From: Malus domestica
Taxonomy: Eukaryota; Streptophyta; Magnoliopsida; Rosales; Rosaceae
Assembly (NCBI RefSeq): GCF_042453785.1
Contig: NC_091675.1
Location: 21,562,501 to 21,626,500, forward strand
DNA length: 64,000 nt
Direction: 5' to 3'
Shown here: piece after piece, positions 59,395 through 64,000 of the stretch
How positions within the stretch are numbered: position 1 is the stretch's first letter
Layout: every line of letters starts with the position of its first letter
Made by a program: the position numbers and the translations under genes
The notes under the pieces: model-generated
Databases searched by the model: none
What the model was told of the DNA's origin: nothing
The model's input: the letters and a program-made list of their open reading frames with translations, nothing else

Positions 59395-60305
59395 AATTCC
59401 AGGTAGACGGGCCATGGGCCCACTCCAAAAACATCGATACTGTCCTCGGGGCATGGGCCCACTCCAACAACACCGATAATGTTCCCACTTGGCCACCTGC
59501 TCAATCTGTCAGATGTGAGGTTTTAATACAAAATGTCTCGGTAATAGTTAGAGTGGGGTAATTCTATTTAAAGGGCTTGTTCTCAAGCCTTCTAGCCAAT
59601 GTGGGACAAAGGAATTCTAACACTCATCCGCATGTGAGACCCCATTTTATGGGTCACACGTGAAGTTCCACACATCGGCAACCACTTGGAACCAAGCCAT
59701 GGACCCACTCCAACAACACCGATATTGTCCCTGGACTATAGGCCAATTCCAACAACATCGATACCGTTCCCACTTGGCCACCTACTCAATCCGTCATGTG
59801 TGGAGTTTTAATATAAAAGGTCTCGGTGATAGTTAGAGTGAAATAATTCTATTTAAAGGGCTTGTTCTCAAGCCTTTTAGCCGATGTGGGACAGATGAAT
59901 TCTAACACTTCCCCGACATGAGACCCCATTTTATGGGTCACACGTGAAGTTCCACACATCGACAACCACGTGGAGCCAAGCTGAGGCTCACCCGTTTACG
60001 TGGGGTCAATGGGGACCCACCCATTCACGTGACATCTCTTGGCCTACGTGGAGCCAAGTCAGGGCTCATTCATTCGTGCGAGGTCAAAAGGGACCCACCT
60101 GTTCACGTGGCAGTACGGGCTCGTCCCTTGGCTCCGATACCATCTTAAATTTCAGGTAGACGGGTCATGGGCCCACTCCAATAACATTGATACTATCCCC
60201 ACTTGGCCACCTGCTTAATCCATCCGGTGTGGGATAATTTTTTTTAAATGGTTTGTTTTCAAGCCTTTTGGCCGATGTGGAACAGATGAATTCTAACACT
60301 TTCCC
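59395..60305 (+). repeat. three tandem copies of an LTR-like repeat
   Basis: Units begin near 59399, 59695 and 60152. Shared phrases in order are CATGGGCCCACTCCAA, CCCACTTGGCCACCTG, ATTCTATTTAAAGGGCTTGT, GATGTGGGACAGATGAATTC and TAACACTTTCCC. The first two also share GAGACCCCATTTTATGGGTC. Between 59995 and 60125 a Cys-free open frame repeats CACCCGTTTACGTGG-type motifs. GATGTGGGAC is typical of plant LTR promoters' ends, but primer site and coding sequence are lacking. Confidence 0.7.
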
Positions 60306-60812
60306 CTCTTCTTAATAATATAAAACTAAAAAAAAAACCCAGTAGATTACGAGCAAGTTAAATTTGTAATGAATTTTGTATGTTTAAAATTCAAAAAAAT
60401 TGAAAAGAAAGAAATTTGGGAATGTGTTTGAATAGTTTAAGGCAAGTGCTTCTGACAAACGTATTTCTCTTTCCTTGTTGAAATGTTGAAATTTTTGAAA
60501 TGTTTGAAATGTGAGGTTGGGTATCCCATAAGCCTCTCATGCATGCCAATGCCAATTGCCAATTGCCAATTGCCGAATACCAATGCCAGAAAAGAAGGGG
60601 GTGTTTTTCTGGGCCCTTGTGTTTGCCACTTTCATATGAAAAAAGGCACCAAAAGTCTTCATTTTTGTGCTTGAAAAATGGAATTCATTTGCTTTGTTTA
60701 ATGATGCAGAATATTATACCTACTGTCAAATACTGTATAATATTTGTATACAAAGCAGGAATTATGGAATTATTCCATGAGGGGAGAGCGCAAATACAGG
60801 ATTAGGAAAGGA

Positions 60813-60816
<4 letters not shown>

Positions 60817-60855
<39 letters not shown>
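60817..60855. repeat. (TC)n microsatellite
   Basis: About 19 TC dinucleotides. A short CCAATTG repeat (60547-60572) lies upstream. Confidence 0.95.
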
Positions 60856-60857
<2 letters not shown>

Positions 60858-60973
60858 ATTTGAATTAGATAAGACGTGGTAGTCATACTGCTTGCCATCG
60901 CTAACTTAGTGGGTGGCACATAAATAGTAGAAAGTGCATACCACCATCTTACATGAACAAACTAGTGAAAGAA

Positions 60974-61245
60974 TGAATTTAGATCCTCTCTCCGGATTTT
61001 GCAGTGCGGAGAGGGGAGAGAGATCCAGAACTTTAGTTTGTATGAGGTGATTTTGTGGATCAAAGTTGACAGATTGAAAATTTGGACCATTCAAGAGAGA
61101 AGGAGAGAAATTCAGACCGTTAATTTGTATGAGGTGGATCAATGAAATAAATTAATGAAATATGTGTAGGATTTAAAATGAGTATTTCGGATCTTCGGAT
61201 CTGTCTGCTTTGGACACAAAAAATCGGAGAGGATCTCAATTCCTG
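60974..61245. mobile_element. MITE with AGATCCTCTCCG ends
   Basis: The left end TTTAGATCCTCTCTCCGGAT and right end TCGGAGAGGATCTCAATTCC are inverted repeats. AGAGATCCAGAAC and internal duplicated TTTGTATGAGGTGGAT phrases lie between. No coding sequence. Confidence 0.65.
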
Positions 61246-62280
61246 AAGAATGACTTGTGAAAACATTAAAAAGCACAAGTTTGATACATTGGTTGGTATC
61301 GAAGTCTTTTTTAATAGTGTTCTTAAGTTGGATTCTAGTAGGTCTAAATTTGAGTTTCGGTCCCTACTTTTTGTCTGCAAATTGTAAAGTGAGATGATAC
61401 TGCCGTGATACGTCTTAAGATTTTGAGACTAGTGATGGTCCTGCAAAGAGCGAAACGGATAAAATGCTTTTAAAATTGTAAATTATGATCTTTACGTGTG
61501 TTGTAATTTATTTCGACATGAACAATGGCTGAAGACACTTTTAACCAAATGAGTAAATTTCAAACTTATGATGAGGATAATTAAATTGGATTTACTTGTC
61601 AACTAATTATCTTTTTGGATTGGACAAGTAAATATTTGAGTTGATGATGCATTGTTGGTACTCATTAGACAGGTTTAACCTTCAAGTTTTGAGAATAGAA
61701 AGAAAAATAATAGTTCTTTATCCAGTCCAGCCCAGAAGTTGAGAAATACTGCAAAATCCATACAATCTGATCCAAGATTGTTAGTTTGTTGGGCTATCCA
61801 GCCGACATTCTCGGTCAAACCTTCTCATTCTACATTCTTAGCTTTTTTTCCATTTTAAAATATTTCGATAATCAGAATTGTCTATTTCTAGTTCTTTTTT
61901 GAAAATCTAACTTTGCCAGAAATCCGTCAAATCAAAATCCGTAGCCCTCGCGACTCACATCCTCCACTCGCCCAAACGAAATGGATTGAATCATCTTTTA
62001 ATTGATTTAAAGCGTGATGAAACAAAATCTACGATTGCACACCTTAAAGGCTTAAATATGAGAACTATTTTCTAATTATTATAAATTGAATTTTCAAAAC
62101 TGTTAGTTTTTTTTTTTTTTAATAATCCCGTTCATAATTCTTATTAAGTCCACAACTAAATAGATCAAAGGATGTGAAAAAAGTCTAACAGAAGAAAAGT
62201 ATCCGCAGGTTTCGATGCCTGATTTCACTTCCTTTATTTCATAATATTAGGGAGAATGACAAGTCATCTAAGTCTGCTAC
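61246..62280. other. gene-free interval
   Basis: AT-rich; nothing recognised before the copia LTR at 62281. Confidence 0.45.
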
Positions 62281-62463
62281 TGTTAATAATTATGTTACTG
62301 TAAATTAACTGATTGTATTAGTTGTGATTAGTTAAGATAGTTATAAAGTAGTTAGGGGTATCTATGTAAATAGCCAAAGGCTATATATATTCCTACACAA
62401 TGTGTAAAGTTCTCAGTCAAGTAAATACAATCAAGAAAACTTACTGTTGAAGTTTTCTGTTTC
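62281..62463 (+). repeat. 5' LTR of copia element (right end approximate)
   Basis: About 183 bp. AGGCTATATATATTCCTA near 62380-62397 could act as the promoter TATA region. The right edge is set only by the primer site. Confidence 0.7.
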
Positions 62464-62604
62464 TTTATGGTATCACGCAATTCCGCTTCACAGCTTCGAT
62501 CTTTCTCTTCGCTTGCTGCATCGATCGACTCTTGATCGATTTTTCTTCTCTGATCATCACTTCTTCCCTTCCGATCTTGTAGTATTTCTTGATTTCTGTC
62601 AGTA

Positions 62605-64000
62605 ATGGCGGCTCAATCGACTGGTTCATCTTCTCCGGTCATCTCCCCCTCGAGCCCAAACCCTAATTTCTCTGGAAACCCTAATTCCTCTGGAAATCCG
62701 AGTCCTCTGACTTCCTACACTTCTCTCACAATTCATAACATTGGCAGCATGGTGCCGATCAAGCTCAAAAGATCCAATTACCTACCATGGCGCGCCCTGT
62801 TTGGCCCGATTTTCCGGCGATACAAGCTTCTTGGAGTAATCGATGGTACTGACGTCTGTCCATCGCCATTTCTGCCTGATCGTAGCATCAATCCTGCTTT
62901 TGAGGACTGGTATGAGAAAGATCAAAATCTTTTGATCTGGTTGAATTCCACACTTTCTGAGGAAATCATCCCGTTCACGGTTGGGGTTTCATCCTCTCGC
63001 GAACTTTGGGTAAAGCTTGAACAGCGCTTTGGTGGAATTTCAGAGGCTCATATCCATCAGCTGCGATCGCGCCTTCAATCTGTTCAGAAATGATCGCATT
63101 CTGTCTCTGACTATCTTCAAGAACTCAAGGAAATTTCAGATTCTCTGCAAGCTGCTGATGCTTCTGTCTCTGATCGAGATCTTATCGCCGCCACACTACA
63201 TGGCTTGCCTGATGAATTTGAGTCTTTCATCGACTGTATCATGCTCCGATTGTCCTCTACCTCTCTTGATGAACTTCATGGCCTCCTTCTCACAAAGGAA
63301 TTGTCTATGGCCAGACGCAAAACTGTCAGTTCATCTCCTGTCCCTGAATCTTTTCAGGCTTTCTCGGTGCAGTCTCAGCCTCTTCTCCTTCCTACTCCAT
63401 CTGCTTTTGCTGCTCAGAATCACCCTCTTCACTCTGCATCTCGGTTCAACTCTAATCGTGGCAGGAACACTAAGGGACAATTCTTTTCCAATCGAGGTCA
63501 TCGAGGTAATCGTGGTAATTTTCCTAATAACCGTGGCAATCAAGGTTATCAAGGCTTTCGCAGCAATCAAGGCTCTTCTCACTTCAAAGTGCTTTGTCAA
63601 ATCTGTGGTTCTACCAGTCATGAGGCTATTGACTGCTTTGATCGTATGAATCCTGACATCTGTGGTCGTATTCCTCCAGCTAAGCTTGCTGCCATGTGTG
63701 CACAGCATTCTGCTAAACCATCTCAGCCTTGGTTAATTGATTCAGGGGCAACCTCTCATATCACTAATGATGTTGCTAACCTCACCTCTCCTACTCCCTA
63801 CACTGGCGAGGATAAAGTGTATATTGGAGATGGTAAAGGTTTATCCATCCTCAATGTTGGTTCATCTACTCTGCACACCTCTCATAACTCTTTTCAATTG
63901 CGAAATGTTTTACATGTTCCCCACATAACCCATAATCTCTTATCTGCTTATCAGTTTGTTAATGATAATAATTGTTCATTGACACTTGACCCTTATGGAT
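62605..64000 (+). pseudogene. copia gag-pol, one stop codon, partial at window end
   Basis: One frame from ATG 62605. The copia gag region (SLTIHNIGSMVPIKL, NYLPWRALF, WLNSTLSEEI) reaches 63090, then TGA at 63091-63093, after which the same frame continues unbroken. A Gly/Asn/Arg-rich linker precedes a zinc knuckle CQICGSTSHEAIDC (near 63597-63638). The aspartic protease WLIDSGATSHIT follows, with an intact DSG (near 63733-63768). The frame is open at 64000. TGA could come from CGA by loss of a methylated C. It matches RE1-type copia elements of plants. Confidence 0.88.

Larger units (their letters stand above)
62281..64000 (+). mobile_element. Ty1/copia retrotransposon, 5' part, little decayed
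   Basis: A short 5' LTR (62281 to about 62463, starting TGTTAATAAT) is followed at 62468 by TGGTATCACGC, a tRNA-Met-type primer site. A gag-pol reading frame from 62605 is still open at the window end apart from one stop. It is distinct from the copia element at 4854 and looks much younger. Confidence 0.9.

Overview
The window is nuclear DNA from a flowering plant. The genes are intron-rich, encode plant-specific families (PLS-class PPR proteins, a SIP-type aquaporin, auxilin-like 1, a plastid ERA GTPase, a GH5 mannanase) and sit in AT-rich DNA full of LTR retrotransposons and MITEs. The repeat types, including a Cassandra TRIM, and the look of the proteins suggest a woody eudicot. Rosaceae (apple/pear group) is my best guess, but it is an inference without a database search.

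Layout. 1-10.4 kb: the 3' part of a decayed Ty3/gypsy chromodomain element (+), then a PPR pseudogene (-) split by a degenerate Ty1/copia element (4854-~9930) whose insertion site has also lost DNA. 11.5-15.4 kb: a non-coding minus-strand LTR element holding a nested PIF/Harbinger-like element; its LTR ends 25 bp beyond the stop codon of an endo-beta-mannanase gene. 15.4-17.8 kb: that mannanase gene (-), with a 2-bp frameshift in exon 1. 20.2-23.1 kb: an intact nine-exon chloroplast ERA GTPase gene (-). 24.5-28.5 kb: a three-exon gene (-) for a coiled-coil protein with a C-terminal membrane anchor; intron 1 carries a 1.16 kb element with a GGGAC minisatellite. 29.4-37.7 kb: a nested transposon field with a broken Harbinger-type ORF1, foldback sequences, a Cassandra solo LTR with 5S rRNA-like sequence, SINE copies, a 640-bp tandem duplication, and a small element at 36968-37731 that has captured a LysM-receptor gene fragment. 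38.2-39.3 kb: SIP1-type aquaporin (+). 39.7-41.2 kb: an intron-less PPR gene (-). 46.3-52.1 kb: auxilin-like 1 (-), 1457 residues with a C-terminal J domain. 52-62 kb: gene-free repeats. 62.3-64 kb: the 5' part of a much better preserved copia element (+), running off the window.

The host genes do not form a pathway; they are independent housekeeping or organelle genes. Mannanase, ERA and the intact PPR gene resemble products that, from memory, lie close together on Arabidopsis chromosome 5, so this may be a conserved gene block expanded by transposons. The most unusual points are the captured LysM fragment, a four-copy 153-bp MITE family with 8-10 bp target duplications (one copy inside a copia reverse transcriptase), the deletion at the copia/PPR junction, and the aquaporin with SPA in place of its second NPA motif.
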